64,000 nt of DNA from Salinicola sp. (GCA_002695065.1 NZNW01000026.1:1-64000), one strand, 5' to 3'. Shown: positions 7,945-17,433, counted from the first letter of the stretch. Numbers and translations are program-made. The notes: generated from the sequence alone by a model not told the origin.

Positions 7945-8286
7945 TCATTTCTCTCCCTTCTTCGCTTGACGCTTGCGCTGTTTGTACTCCTCGCGCAGTG
8001 CCTTGGCGTTATCGATATCAGCCTGCTGGCGCTTCTTGGTGCCCCCGCCAAACAGTATGATCAGCTCTTCGCCATCCCGAGCGAGATAGATCCGATATCC
8101 CGGCCCCCAGTCGATCCGGTATTCACCGATTCCTTCGAACCATTTTATGCTGGAGGTGTTGCCCATCGACATGCGGTACTCGGCGGTAGCTACCTTTGCC
8201 GCTGCTTGGGCATCGAGCCCCGCAAACCATTCGTGGTAGGGGCTCGTTCCATCTTTGCGCAGGAATTCACGAAGCTCGATCTTCAT
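7945..8286 (-). CDS. RelE/ParE-superfamily toxin, Gp49-like (HigB type)
   Basis: A 113-residue toxin. The N-terminus IELREFLRKDGTSPYHEWFAGLD and the core GIGEYRIDWGPGYRIYLARDGEELIILFGGGTKKRQQADI fit the 'addiction module killer' branch of the RelE superfamily. These toxins are usually ribosome-dependent mRNA interferases. The C-terminus is Lys/Arg-rich. It is the first gene of a two-gene operon with the antidote gene directly downstream, and an operator-like palindrome sits 10 bp upstream of its ATG. Confidence 0.86.
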   Translation of the reverse strand: MKIELREFLRKDGTSPYHEWFAGLDAQAAAKVATAEYRMSMGNTSSIKWFEGIGEYRIDWGPGYRIYLARDGEELIILFGGGTKKRQQADIDNAKALREEYKQRKRQAKKGEK

Positions 8287-8287
8287 A

Positions 8288-8311
8288 TCATGATGGTAAC
8301 CTATAGGTTAC
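8288..8311 (-). promoter_or_regulatory. Operator-like palindromes upstream of the HigB-like gene
   Basis: A perfect 16-bp palindrome, GTAACCTATAGGTTAC (8296-8311), is followed towards the gene by a second palindrome, ATCATGAT (8288-8295). Both lie just before the toxin start at 8286, where an autoregulatory antitoxin would bind. Binding by the HigA-like protein is inferred from position. Confidence 0.6.
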
Positions 8312-8402
8312 TTCAAGGCGAGATTCATTGCTCTTGCAGGGCAGTGATGGGAGGGCAGCGCATCGCGATCACGACTCGTGCGTTGCCGTCATCGATCACT
8401 TC

Positions 8403-8512
8403 GGCAGCAAAACGGCCTTGTCACCCGTCAGGTGGCAAGGCCATGTCTCATCGCCCTCGAGAGGGGCGTACGCTAGCTGGCCCGCGCCTTCCACTCCGTT
8501 GCCAGCACGTCG
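8403..8512 (-). repeat. Direct repeat copy 2: 3' end of the intact oxoamine synthase gene plus terminator
   Basis: This 110-bp segment is the partner of 7484-7602. It covers the last 13 codons of the intact oxoamine synthase gene and the terminator beyond it. The module between the copies (about 800 bp) is therefore framed by duplicated host sequence, as if it had been inserted or recombined in at the 3' end of this gene. Confidence 0.88.
8414..8442 (-). terminator. Rho-independent terminator of the kpsC–PKS–oxoamine synthase operon
   Basis: A 12-bp stem (8414-8425 with 8431-8442) with a 5-nt loop. On the minus strand it is followed by GTTTTGC. It lies about 30 bp beyond the stop of the last gene of the ~14.6-kb minus-strand operon. 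Confidence 0.8.
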
Positions 8513-9795
8513 AGGGTCTGGTCGATCTGTTCGCGGGTATGGTCGCAGTTGAGGAAGAACCGTAGCCTCGCGCTCTTCTCGGGCACCGCCGGGTGCAGGA
8601 TCGGCTGCACGTTGATGTCGTGGTGGAGCAGGGCATCGGACAGGCCGGCGGCGAGCACGGAGCTGCCGACGATGATCGGCACCACGGCGACGCCGATGCT
8701 CTCGCCGATGTCGAAGCCCTTGAGCCTGGCCTGCTCGAGGAAGTAGCGCGAGATGTCGTGCAGCCGCTTCAACCGTTCGGGTTCATCCTTCATCACCTGG
8801 AGTGCGGCGAGGGATGGCCCGGCGACCTGGGCAGGCATGCCGACGCTGTAGAGGAAACCCGGTGCGAAGTAGCGCAGCATCTCCACCAGCTCCCGGCAGC
8901 CGGCGATGTAGCCACCGCAGCCGGAGAGCGTCTTGGACAGCGTACCCATCCAGATGTCGACGTCGGTGGAGGCCACGTCGCAGTACTCCCGCAGACCCAG
9001 CCCCCGGTCGCCCATCACCGCGAATGAGTGGGCCTCGTCCACCATCAGCCAGGCCTGGTGGCGGCGCTTGATCTCGACGAAGCGATTCAGGTCCGGGGCG
9101 TCGCCATCCATGCTGTAGAGCCCTTCGATCACCACCACCACGCGCTCGAACTGGCGACGATGTCGCGCCAGCAGGTTCTCGAGCGCGACCGGGTCGTTGT
9201 GCGCGAAGCTCATGCGCCGTGCGCCGGAAAGCTGCGCGCCGACCACGGTGCTGTTGTGGATGTACTCGTCGTGGAGGAGGAGATCCTTGGGGCCGAGCAG
9301 GTAGCCCAGCGTCGAGACGTTGGTGGCATGGCCGCTGACGAAGACCACGGCCTCCTCGACTTCGTAGGTGTCGGCGATGGCCCGCTCCAGTTCATGGTGG
9401 ATCGGACGTTCGCCGGACACCGGGCGGCTGGCGGAGACCGAGCTGCCGTAGCGCTCCAGGGCGTCGATACCGGCCTGGATCACCCGTGGATGATGCGCCA
9501 GCCCCAAGTAGTTGTAGCTGGCGAAGTTGATGCACGAGCGCCCCTTGATCACCGTGGTGGCGCCGGCGGTGCTTTCGTGGACCTTGAAGAACGGATCGGG
9601 GATACCCAGCCGCTTGCCGCCCTCGCGCATCATCTTGAGCTGCTGGTAGCCCGGATGGCGGTCGAAGCGGGTAAAGCGCTCGTCGACGCTGGTGGCGGCG
9701 GGCTTGGGGGCGGTGTCTCCCTCCGGCCGCTGCTGGCGGCGCTGGCGCGCCTCCTGGAGCAGGCGCTGCTTGAGGGCGTCGCGGGGCTGGCTCAT
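8473..9795 (-). CDS. wcbT: Alpha-oxoamine synthase (AONS/serine palmitoyltransferase type), WcbT-like
   Basis: A 440-residue fold-type I PLP enzyme of the alpha-oxoamine synthase family, which condenses an acyl thioester with an amino acid and releases CO2 to give an amino-ketone. Visible features are NFASYNYLGLA (about 90-100), VDEAHS (Asp253, His256) and the PLP lysine Lys288 in GTLSKTLSG. An N-terminal ~40-residue basic extension precedes the core. The ATG overlaps the PKS stop by 4 bp (ATGA), so the two are translationally coupled. The PKS has no thioesterase, which suggests this enzyme takes the acyl chain directly from the PKS carrier domain. The same pairing and order occur in the B. 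pseudomallei capsule (wcb) cluster. The amino acid used is unknown. Confidence 0.88.
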   Translation of the reverse strand: MSQPRDALKQRLLQEARQRRQQRPEGDTAPKPAATSVDERFTRFDRHPGYQQLKMMREGGKRLGIPDPFFKVHESTAGATTVIKGRSCINFASYNYLGLAHHPRVIQAGIDALERYGSSVSASRPVSGERPIHHELERAIADTYEVEEAVVFVSGHATNVSTLGYLLGPKDLLLHDEYIHNSTVVGAQLSGARRMSFAHNDPVALENLLARHRRQFERVVVVIEGLYSMDGDAPDLNRFVEIKRRHQAWLMVDEAHSFAVMGDRGLGLREYCDVASTDVDIWMGTLSKTLSGCGGYIAGCRELVEMLRYFAPGFLYSVGMPAQVAGPSLAALQVMKDEPERLKRLHDISRYFLEQARLKGFDIGESIGVAVVPIIVGSSVLAAGLSDALLHHDINVQPILHPAVPEKSARLRFFLNCDHTREQIDQTLDVLATEWKARAS

Positions 9796-12700
9796 GACTG
9801 GCCCCCCCGAGTCCCGCTGTCGTCCCGAGTCCCGCCGCCGTTCTGCAGGGCGTCGACGCCGTGCTGGGCGGCGAGACCGCTGAGCGCATCCTCGTCGCTG
9901 TCGGTCTCGGTGTCGTCGCCACGCAGCTTGAGCATCAGGTAGTCGCACAGCTTGGCCAGCGTGCCGGCCTCGCTGAGCACCATCACCGGCACCTGGATGC
10001 CGAGCCGGGCTTCCAGCGCGGTGACGAGCTCGACACCCATCAGCGAGTCGAAGCCCATGTCGTAGACGGACTTGTGGATATCGATCTTCTCCTCGTCGAT
10101 CAGCAGGATCTTGGCGAGCTCCTTGCTGAGGACTTCTATCAGGGTCGTGTGGAGCGCTTCCGGTGACAGGCTGGCCAGCAGTTTCTGCAGGTCATCGTCT
10201 CCCTCCTGGCCGCCGTCGTCCTTGGCGGTGCGGGCGATCTCCCGGTAGCGCGGCGCCTCCGCCGTGGGCAGGAAGCGAGCCAGCGCCCGCCAGTCGAGCT
10301 CCAACACGCCGAGCGAGGCCACATCGGCCACCAGCATCCGTTCGAGTACCGCCAGCGCGTCGCTGGAGGTCAACGCCTGGCCGCCGAGACGCTCCTGCAG
10401 GCTGTCGCGGGTCTGGGTGTTGCGCGCCAGGAAGCCGACGTCCTCGATCGCGCCCCAGCGCACCACCGTGGCCGGGCGGCCGTTGGCGCGACGGTTGGCG
10501 GTGAACGCTTCCAGCCAGTGGTTGGCGGCCACGTAGCTGGCCTGGCCGGGGTTGCCGAACAGGGTGGTGGCCGAGGAGTAGACGACGAAGAAGTCGAGCG
10601 TGTCGTTCGCCGTCAGCGAGTCCAGGTGTCGGGCGCCCTCGAGCTTCGGCGCCATCGCCTGGCGGATGCGTGATTCGTCGAGATTGCGGATCAGGCCGTC
10701 GTCGATGACGGTGGCGGCATGCACGATGCCGCGGATCGGACCGAGGCCCTCACGCGCTTCGTCCAGGACCCGCTCGAGCGCCGCGATATCGGTCACGTCG
10801 CAGGCGCGGGCGGCGACCGTCGCGCCGAGCGCTTCCAGCCGTTCGATGCCGGCCTCGGCTTCCTCGGTGACGGCGCCGCGGCGGCTCAGCAGCAGCAGCC
10901 GGCGCGCGCCCTTGGCGGCCAGCCATTCGGCGGTGGCGAGGCCGAAGCCGCCGAGCCCGCCGGTCACCACGTAGGTACTCGCCGCATCCAGCGTCAGCGG
11001 AACGTCCCTGGCCGGCGCAGGTGCCATGGTCGGCGGTCGCTCGTAGGTGACGACGACCTTGCCGATCTGGCGCGCCTGCTGCATGTAGCGGAAGGCCTCG
11101 ACCACGCGATCGCTGCCGAAGGCGATGTAGGGCAGCGGCGCCAGCGTGCCGTCGGCGAACAGGGTCATCATCTCGCTGAACAGTTCGCCGGTGAGCTCGG
11201 GCAGTTCGCTCATCAGCTGGTCGGAGTCGACCCCGAAGTAGCTCAGGTTGTTGCGGAACGGGCGCAGGCCGACCTTGGTGTTCTCGTAGAAGTCGCGCTT
11301 GCCGAGTTCGACGAAGCGGCCGAACGGCTTGAGGACCCGCAGGTTCTGGTTGATCGCCTCGCCGGCCAGCGAATTGAGCACCACGTCGACACCGTCGATG
11401 CCGAGGCGCTGGCCGCTGCCGTCGTCTCCCGACGCCTGGCGTTCGGCCGCGTTGTCGTGGAGGATCTCCTCGGCGAAGGTCAGGCTGCGCGAGTCGTAGA
11501 TGCGGTCGACGCCCATCAGGCGCAGGAAGTCCTTTTTCTCCGGCGAGCCGACGGTGGCGTAGATCTCCGCGCCCAGCCAGCGTCCGACCTGGATCGCGGC
11601 CAGGCCGACGCCGCCGGCCGCGCCATGGATCAGCAGCCGTTCGCCGGGCTGCACCCGGGCCAGGTGCTTGAGTGAGTAGTAGACGGTGAAGAAGGTCGTC
11701 GGGATCGTCGCCGCTGCGGCGTAGCCGATCTCGGCGGGGATCGGCGCCACCGCGTTGACGTCGGCGATCAGCCGGTCGCTGAAGCTCGCCGGGCCGAAGC
11801 CGACCACGGCATCACCGGGGCGCAGCGAACCGTTCGGATCGCCGACGCTGACCACTTCCCCGGCGAACTCCAGGCCCAGCGTCGGTCCGGCGAAGCCGTT
11901 CTCGATCGCCTCGTCGGAGAGCAGGCCCAGCGCATACATCACATCGCGGAAGTTGAGACCGGTGGCCTTGACCGCGATCTCGACCTGGCCGGGCTGCGGC
12001 GCGGGCAGATCGTGGGGCTGCCAGCGCAGGTGACGCAGTTGCCCCGGCAGCTCGAAGCCCAGGCTGACGGCGCGATCGCGTTCGGGCTGCTCGCCGCCGG
12101 AGCGGGTGCCCGGCGCCGGTGCCAGGCCGAGGCGGGGAACCCAGCGCTGGCCGTCGGCGTCGAGCACGATCTCGGTCTCCGCATCCGGCACGCTGAGCTC
12201 GAACAGCAGCGCATCCAGCAGTTCGCTGGACAGCGAATCGCGGCTCGACAGCGGCAGATCCAGTAGCCGAACCTGGCGGCTACCGGCCTCGTTCTGCAGC
12301 GAACGGCCGAAGCCCCAAAGCGCTGCGTCTTCGGGCAGCTTGGACCGCTGCGCTGCGTCTTCGGGCAGCCCGGAGAGATCAGCCGACGTAGAACCGTTCG
12401 AGGCGGCTTCGGGCAGGGTAGAAAAATGCGCGCCCACGCCGAGCGTGAGCCACCACAGCGCGGCGTCGCTCTCCATCGACTCCAGCGTCTGCAGCCACTG
12501 GGCGGCCAGTACGCAGCGATCCTCGGCCGCGCTGGCCAGGCCGCGCAGGTCGACGATCTGGCTCGGGCGGAAGGACTCCAGCGCCAGCGGCAGCAGTTCG
12601 CCGGGCATCAGCTCGCTGCCGGCCAGATGGTGGACGGCCTGGCCCAGCGTCTCGAAGCGGGTGACGAGCTTCGAGGCCAGCCATTGGGCGCTGTCGTCGC

Positions 12701-15700
12701 TGATCACCAGCCACTGCTCGGCATCATGGGCCGAGTCGTCACGGGCGGTGTCGGGTTCCGTCTCCGCCGTGGCGGAAGTCAACGGTGCCTGGGCGGTCAG
12801 CAACTGCAGGCCGCCCTGGTCGTTCTCCAGCGTGTGACGTTCGAGTTGGCGGTAGCCGAGGGTCTCCAGCCGCTGGCGGGTCGTCTCGAGATCGGCGGGG
12901 CGCGAATCGTGCGTCATCGCCAGTGACAGGAACGACTGCCAGTCGGTGTCGCCCAGCGCCAGCAGCGCGATCTGGGCGTCGTCCGCCAGTTGTCCCGGCA
13001 ACCACTGCAGCAGCCGGTCGATCTCGTCCTGGGTCCCGTCCAGCGTGACCAGCGCGACATTGGCACCGATCGCCGGAGTGGCGGCGTCGATCGTCAGCAG
13101 GTCGACCCTGGGATCGTGCTCCGCCAGGGATTCGGCTTCATTGAGGGCGCTGTCGCGCAGGGCGACGAAGCGGTACTCGGCGCGATCGCCGCGCAATCCG
13201 CCCATCAGCCGCTCGCCGAGCTGCGGGCGCAGCGCCGAGGCTTCGAGCATCACCAGCCGCTGGTGAGGCGGCAGCAGCTCGAGCGACATGGCGTACTGGG
13301 CCAGCCAGGTATCGGCCAGGGCGTGCCAGCCGCGCTCGCCGACGGCGGCCTGTACCAGGCGCGTCAGGCGGGGGGCGTCCAGGCCCAGCGTGGCGACGTC
13401 GAGACGCTCCTCGAGCCAGTCGGCCAGATGCAGGCCGAAACGGCCGATGCTGTGGGTCAGCGCGGCGTAGTCCGGGTAGTCCCGGATCAGCAGGTTCCAG
13501 ACCGTGGCCGCGTCGATCTCCGGCGCTTCCTGCAGCTGCCAGCCGGCCGGCGTCTCGGTGACGATGCCGATGGCCAGCGCCAGCTCGACCAGCGCCTGGC
13601 GACGCTTTCGGACCTCGCTCGCGCCGGCATCGAAATGGCCCGCCAGCAGTTGTCCGTCGCTGTCGGCATGGCTGCGCAGTGCCTCGTCGACGAGCGCCGA
13701 GACCAGGGTCTCCAGCAGCGGTTCGACCTCGTCGCCGTAGCGGCTGCCGGTCACGCTGCGGTAGTTGTCGGTCAGTTGCGCCAGGGCCAGCTCGGCGGTG
13801 GCGTCGTCCAGCGGCAGCGCGGCCGCTTCACGCGGCGCCGGCACCAGGCGATGGTCGAGATAGCTGAGTCGATGCTGCACCGCGTGACGCAGGCGGGCGG
13901 CCTTGAAACGGGCGCCTTCGACCACCGCCACGGCATTGCCGGTGGCATCGAACAGCGCCACGTCGGCACACAGCGAGTGCGGTGCGCGGCTGGTCAGGCG
14001 CACTTCCATCCAGGCCGGTGGCGCGGCATCGACCTGCAGTTGCAGCCGTTCCAGGCGCACGGGCACGAAGGCCAGTCCGCCTGCCTTGGCGAGCTCGTCG
14101 GCCAGCAGCGGGATGAACAGCTGGAAGGCGCTGTCGAGGATGCCCGGCGCCAGCAGGCAGTCGCGCTGGTCCTCGGCGATGGCGGCGGGCAGATCGATGC
14201 GCCCCAGCGCCCGGTCGCCCTCGACCCAGACTTCGCTGATCGCCTGGAAGCCCGGCCCGTACTCGAGTCCGACATGAGCGGCCATGGCCAGATGCTGCTC
14301 CCGGGTGACGTCCGCCGGCCGGTCGGGCAGCGGCGTGCCGCGGCGGGTCAGCAGCAGGCCGCGGGTCTGGGCCGTGATCCGGGCCCGGGCGTTGAGCGTC
14401 CAGGCATCCTCGCTGGCCGGCTCGCGGGTCTTCATGGTCAGGGTGCCGTCGGCATCCTGGATCTCCAGTTGCAGCTTCTTGCCGTGGGCGGCGTCGAGCA
14501 GCAGCGGGCTGAGAATTTCCAGCGCCTCGATATCGAGCACCGGCGATGCCTTGGCGGCGGCCGCCGCGGCAAGGGCCAGTTCGGCAAAGCCAGCACCCGG
14601 GAATACGGTGGCGTCGCCGACGCGGTGATCGGCCAGCCAGGGCAGGCGGCGGGTATCGAGCTGGCTCTCCCACGCCATCCCCTGGCGTGCCAGGCGATAC
14701 CCCAGCAGCGGGTGTTCGTAGTGGCGGCCCATCAGGCCCTGGGAGTCACCGGTGGCCTTGACCCAGTAGCGCTCGCGCTGCCACGGATAGCGCGGCAGGT
14801 CGACGAAACGACCGCTGACCGGGAACCACGCCTCGGCGGAGACGGCACCGCTGACCAGCAGCGCGGCGAGGCTGGCTTCCATGGCGGTGGCGCCGTCGTG
14901 ATCGCGACTCAGCGTGCCGATGACGCTGCCGTTGACCGACTGGGCGGAGAAGGCGTCGCTCAGGTAGCGGCGCAGGATCGGCTGGGCGCCGATCTCGACG
15001 AAGGCGCGCGCCCCCGCTTCGATCAACGAATCGACCGCCGGTGCGAACTGCACCGGTTCGCGGATGTTGAGCCACCAGTACTCGGCGCCCAGTTCACGGC
15101 CGTCCAGCGGCTTGCCGGCCACGGTCGAGATGAACGGTATCCGGGAAGCGGAGGGCTTCAGGTGCGAGAGGGCGTCGATGACCTCCTGGCGGATCGGGTC
15201 CATGGCCGGACTGTGGAAGGCGTAGTCCAGCGCCAGGCGCTTGGCGAAGATCCGCTCGGCGGAAAGCGCCGCTTCCAGGCGTTCCAGCGCATCCGCGGGG
15301 CCGGCCAGGGTGACGCCCTTGGGGCCGTTGATGCCGGCGATCACGATCGCCGAGTGAGCGGGGTCTTCCAGCCAGCGCTGCATGGCTTCGGCGCCGAGGC
15401 CGACGGCGGTCATCTCGCCGCTGCCCCGGGTGCGGCCCTGGCCGGCACTGCGGTAGTAGATGACGCTGACGGCGTCGGCCAGGCTGAGCGCGCCGCAGGC
15501 CCAGGCCGCGGCGACTTCGCCCACGCTGTGGCCGGTGACGGCGGCGGGGCGCACGCCTTCGGATTCGAGCAGCCGGGTCACGCCGACCTGCAGTGCGAAC
15601 AGCGCGGGCTGGGCGATCTCGGTGAGGGCCAGGCGATCGACCCCCTCCGCGGCCTCGTGCTGGTTGGTGCCATCGAGTTCGGCACGCAGCGAGAAGTCGG

Positions 15701-17396
15701 CGTGTTTCGCGAACAGGGCGTCGACCTCGTCGACGGCAGCGGCGAAGACCGGCGACTCCTGCAGCAGCGTGCGGCCCATCGCCGTCCACTGGCAACCGTT
15801 GCCGTCGTAGACGAACACCGGGCCGTAACCGGTATCGACGCGCTCGCCGAGGGCGGCGCCGGGCACGCTTTCGGCGGCGGCCAGCGCGTCCAGGCGGGTG
15901 ATCGCGTCGGCGGCGTTGTCGCTCAGCAGCACCGCGGCGTGGGGATGCCGTTCGCGACGGAAGGCGAGGCTGTAGGCGGTGTCGTAGAGCGAGACGTCGC
16001 CGGCCGTGAGGTTGTCGCTGAGGCGTGCGGCGAACTCGCGCAGCGCTTCCGGGCTACGGGCACTCAGGCACAGCGGCAGGCGCCGCGCCGGTGCCTCGAC
16101 GCGCTCGGCCGGGGGCGTTTCCGGCGGCGACTGCAGGATGACGTGGGCATTGGCGCCACCGAAGCCGAACGAGTTGATGCCGATGGTGAGTTGCCCCTCG
16201 GCCTTCAGCTTGCGCGGCTTGTCGACGATGTCGAGGTTCCAGCCCTTGAGGTCGATGCGCGGATTGACCTTGCGAATGCCGATGGTGGCGGGGACTTCGC
16301 GCTCGCGCAGCGCATAGAGCGCCTTGGCGAGACCGGCGATGCCGGAGGCGGTCTCCAGGTGGCCGAGGTTGCTCTTGACCGAGCCGATCGGCAGCGGCGT
16401 CCGGCGCTTCTGGCCGATCGCCGCGCCGATGGCGCGGGTCTCCAGCGGGTCACCGACGGCGGTACCGGTGCCGTGGGCCTCGAGATAGTCGAGGTCGTCC
16501 GGCGTCAGCCCGGCACGCGCCAGGGTCTGGGTCATCAGCGCGACCTGGGCGTCGGGATTGGGGACCGTCAGGCCCTTCTTGAAACCGTCGGTGTTGACGC
16601 CGCTGCCGGCGACCACGGCCAGAATGCGATCGCCATCCTCGAGCGCCTTGTCGTAATCCTTGAGCAGGAAGACCCCGCCGCCCTCGGAGCGCACGTAGCC
16701 GTCGCCGGACTCGTCGAACACCTGGCAGCGTCCGGTGGGCGAGAGCATGCTCGCCTTGGAGAAGATGATGAAGCCGAACGGATGCAGGTGCAGGCTGATG
16801 CCGCCGGCCAGCGCGATCTCGGTCTCGCCGCTGCGGATCGACTGGCACGCCTGGTGGAAGGCCACCAGCGAGGAGGAGCAGGCGGTATCCATCGACATGC
16901 TCGGGCCGTGCAGGTCGAACACGTAGGAGATTCGGTTCGAGGCGATGCTCGAGGTGTTGCCGGTCGCCGTCGAGGTGTCGATCGCCGACATGTCGTCGGC
17001 CATGCGGTAGGAGTAGTCGAGGCTGGCGATGCCGAGGAACACGCCGCACTGGCTGCCGCGCAGTGTCTGCGCGGGAATGCCGGCGTCCTCCATGGCTTCC
17101 CAGGTCATCTCCAGCAGGATCCGCTGCTGCGGATCCATCTGGGCGGCTTCCCGCGGCGAGATGCCGAAGAAACCGGCGTCGAAGCCGGAGATGTCGCCGA
17201 GGCTGCCGGCGGCGAAGGTGTAGCTGGTGCCGGGGTGCTGCTTGTCCGGGTGGCGATAGGCTTCCAGGCCCCAACGGTCGTCTGCGACCGTGGTGACGAG
17301 GTCTTCGCCGGTCTTGAGCGCTTGCCAGAAACGTTGTGATGTCGGAGCGCTCGGGAACCGGTGAGCCGCGCCGATGATGGCAACGCGTTTGGTCAT
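9792..17396 (-). CDS. wcbR: Highly reducing type I polyketide/fatty-acid synthase, WcbR-like
   Basis: A 2534-residue single-module synthase. Domains in order: KS about 1-430 (Cys173 in TACSS, His308 in EAHGTGT, His346 in NLGHLE); AT about 525-840 (Ser624 in GHSVGE, YAFH at 725-728); DH about 890-1170 (His924 in HRVGDATVFP, Asp1088); a ~400-residue region at 1220-1620 resembling a decayed methyltransferase; ER about 1780-2115 (NADPH motif HGAAGGVG); KR about 2140-2330 (TGGLGGFG, Tyr2288); ACP about 2405-2490 (Ser2451 in GFDSL). There is no thioesterase. All reducing domains look intact, so a saturated chain made iteratively is expected, presumably from malonyl units. ATG 17396 has an AAGGAG site; a start at 17444 lacks one. 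It sits between the sulfatase-fold gene and the oxoamine synthase gene. Confidence 0.92.
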   Translation of the reverse strand: MTKRVAIIGAAHRFPSAPTSQRFWQALKTGEDLVTTVADDRWGLEAYRHPDKQHPGTSYTFAAGSLGDISGFDAGFFGISPREAAQMDPQQRILLEMTWEAMEDAGIPAQTLRGSQCGVFLGIASLDYSYRMADDMSAIDTSTATGNTSSIASNRISYVFDLHGPSMSMDTACSSSLVAFHQACQSIRSGETEIALAGGISLHLHPFGFIIFSKASMLSPTGRCQVFDESGDGYVRSEGGGVFLLKDYDKALEDGDRILAVVAGSGVNTDGFKKGLTVPNPDAQVALMTQTLARAGLTPDDLDYLEAHGTGTAVGDPLETRAIGAAIGQKRRTPLPIGSVKSNLGHLETASGIAGLAKALYALREREVPATIGIRKVNPRIDLKGWNLDIVDKPRKLKAEGQLTIGINSFGFGGANAHVILQSPPETPPAERVEAPARRLPLCLSARSPEALREFAARLSDNLTAGDVSLYDTAYSLAFRRERHPHAAVLLSDNAADAITRLDALAAAESVPGAALGERVDTGYGPVFVYDGNGCQWTAMGRTLLQESPVFAAAVDEVDALFAKHADFSLRAELDGTNQHEAAEGVDRLALTEIAQPALFALQVGVTRLLESEGVRPAAVTGHSVGEVAAAWACGALSLADAVSVIYYRSAGQGRTRGSGEMTAVGLGAEAMQRWLEDPAHSAIVIAGINGPKGVTLAGPADALERLEAALSAERIFAKRLALDYAFHSPAMDPIRQEVIDALSHLKPSASRIPFISTVAGKPLDGRELGAEYWWLNIREPVQFAPAVDSLIEAGARAFVEIGAQPILRRYLSDAFSAQSVNGSVIGTLSRDHDGATAMEASLAALLVSGAVSAEAWFPVSGRFVDLPRYPWQRERYWVKATGDSQGLMGRHYEHPLLGYRLARQGMAWESQLDTRRLPWLADHRVGDATVFPGAGFAELALAAAAAAKASPVLDIEALEILSPLLLDAAHGKKLQLEIQDADGTLTMKTREPASEDAWTLNARARITAQTRGLLLTRRGTPLPDRPADVTREQHLAMAAHVGLEYGPGFQAISEVWVEGDRALGRIDLPAAIAEDQRDCLLAPGILDSAFQLFIPLLADELAKAGGLAFVPVRLERLQLQVDAAPPAWMEVRLTSRAPHSLCADVALFDATGNAVAVVEGARFKAARLRHAVQHRLSYLDHRLVPAPREAAALPLDDATAELALAQLTDNYRSVTGSRYGDEVEPLLETLVSALVDEALRSHADSDGQLLAGHFDAGASEVRKRRQALVELALAIGIVTETPAGWQLQEAPEIDAATVWNLLIRDYPDYAALTHSIGRFGLHLADWLEERLDVATLGLDAPRLTRLVQAAVGERGWHALADTWLAQYAMSLELLPPHQRLVMLEASALRPQLGERLMGGLRGDRAEYRFVALRDSALNEAESLAEHDPRVDLLTIDAATPAIGANVALVTLDGTQDEIDRLLQWLPGQLADDAQIALLALGDTDWQSFLSLAMTHDSRPADLETTRQRLETLGYRQLERHTLENDQGGLQLLTAQAPLTSATAETEPDTARDDSAHDAEQWLVISDDSAQWLASKLVTRFETLGQAVHHLAGSELMPGELLPLALESFRPSQIVDLRGLASAAEDRCVLAAQWLQTLESMESDAALWWLTLGVGAHFSTLPEAASNGSTSADLSGLPEDAAQRSKLPEDAALWGFGRSLQNEAGSRQVRLLDLPLSSRDSLSSELLDALLFELSVPDAETEIVLDADGQRWVPRLGLAPAPGTRSGGEQPERDRAVSLGFELPGQLRHLRWQPHDLPAPQPGQVEIAVKATGLNFRDVMYALGLLSDEAIENGFAGPTLGLEFAGEVVSVGDPNGSLRPGDAVVGFGPASFSDRLIADVNAVAPIPAEIGYAAAATIPTTFFTVYYSLKHLARVQPGERLLIHGAAGGVGLAAIQVGRWLGAEIYATVGSPEKKDFLRLMGVDRIYDSRSLTFAEEILHDNAAERQASGDDGSGQRLGIDGVDVVLNSLAGEAINQNLRVLKPFGRFVELGKRDFYENTKVGLRPFRNNLSYFGVDSDQLMSELPELTGELFSEMMTLFADGTLAPLPYIAFGSDRVVEAFRYMQQARQIGKVVVTYERPPTMAPAPARDVPLTLDAASTYVVTGGLGGFGLATAEWLAAKGARRLLLLSRRGAVTEEAEAGIERLEALGATVAARACDVTDIAALERVLDEAREGLGPIRGIVHAATVIDDGLIRNLDESRIRQAMAPKLEGARHLDSLTANDTLDFFVVYSSATTLFGNPGQASYVAANHWLEAFTANRRANGRPATVVRWGAIEDVGFLARNTQTRDSLQERLGGQALTSSDALAVLERMLVADVASLGVLELDWRALARFLPTAEAPRYREIARTAKDDGGQEGDDDLQKLLASLSPEALHTTLIEVLSKELAKILLIDEEKIDIHKSVYDMGFDSLMGVELVTALEARLGIQVPVMVLSEAGTLAKLCDYLMLKLRGDDTETDSDEDALSGLAAQHGVDALQNGGGTRDDSGTRGGQS

Positions 17397-17433
17397 TGGG
17401 ACTCCTTGCTTCGTAGCACTGGCTACGCCTTTC

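Noticed and set aside
8182..8190. Second ops core GGCGGTAGC
   Set aside because: It lies within the HigB-like gene, matches only 9 bases and lacks the T at the conserved later position.
8403..8512. Insertion sequence ends or phage attachment site
   Set aside because: The repeats are direct, have no terminal inverted repeats, and no transposase or integrase gene lies between or beside them.
12990..17339. A 1449-codon open frame on the plus strand
   Set aside because: It is wholly antisense to the PKS gene, whose catalytic motifs are intact; long shadow frames are common in GC-rich DNA and its translation has no recognisable domain.
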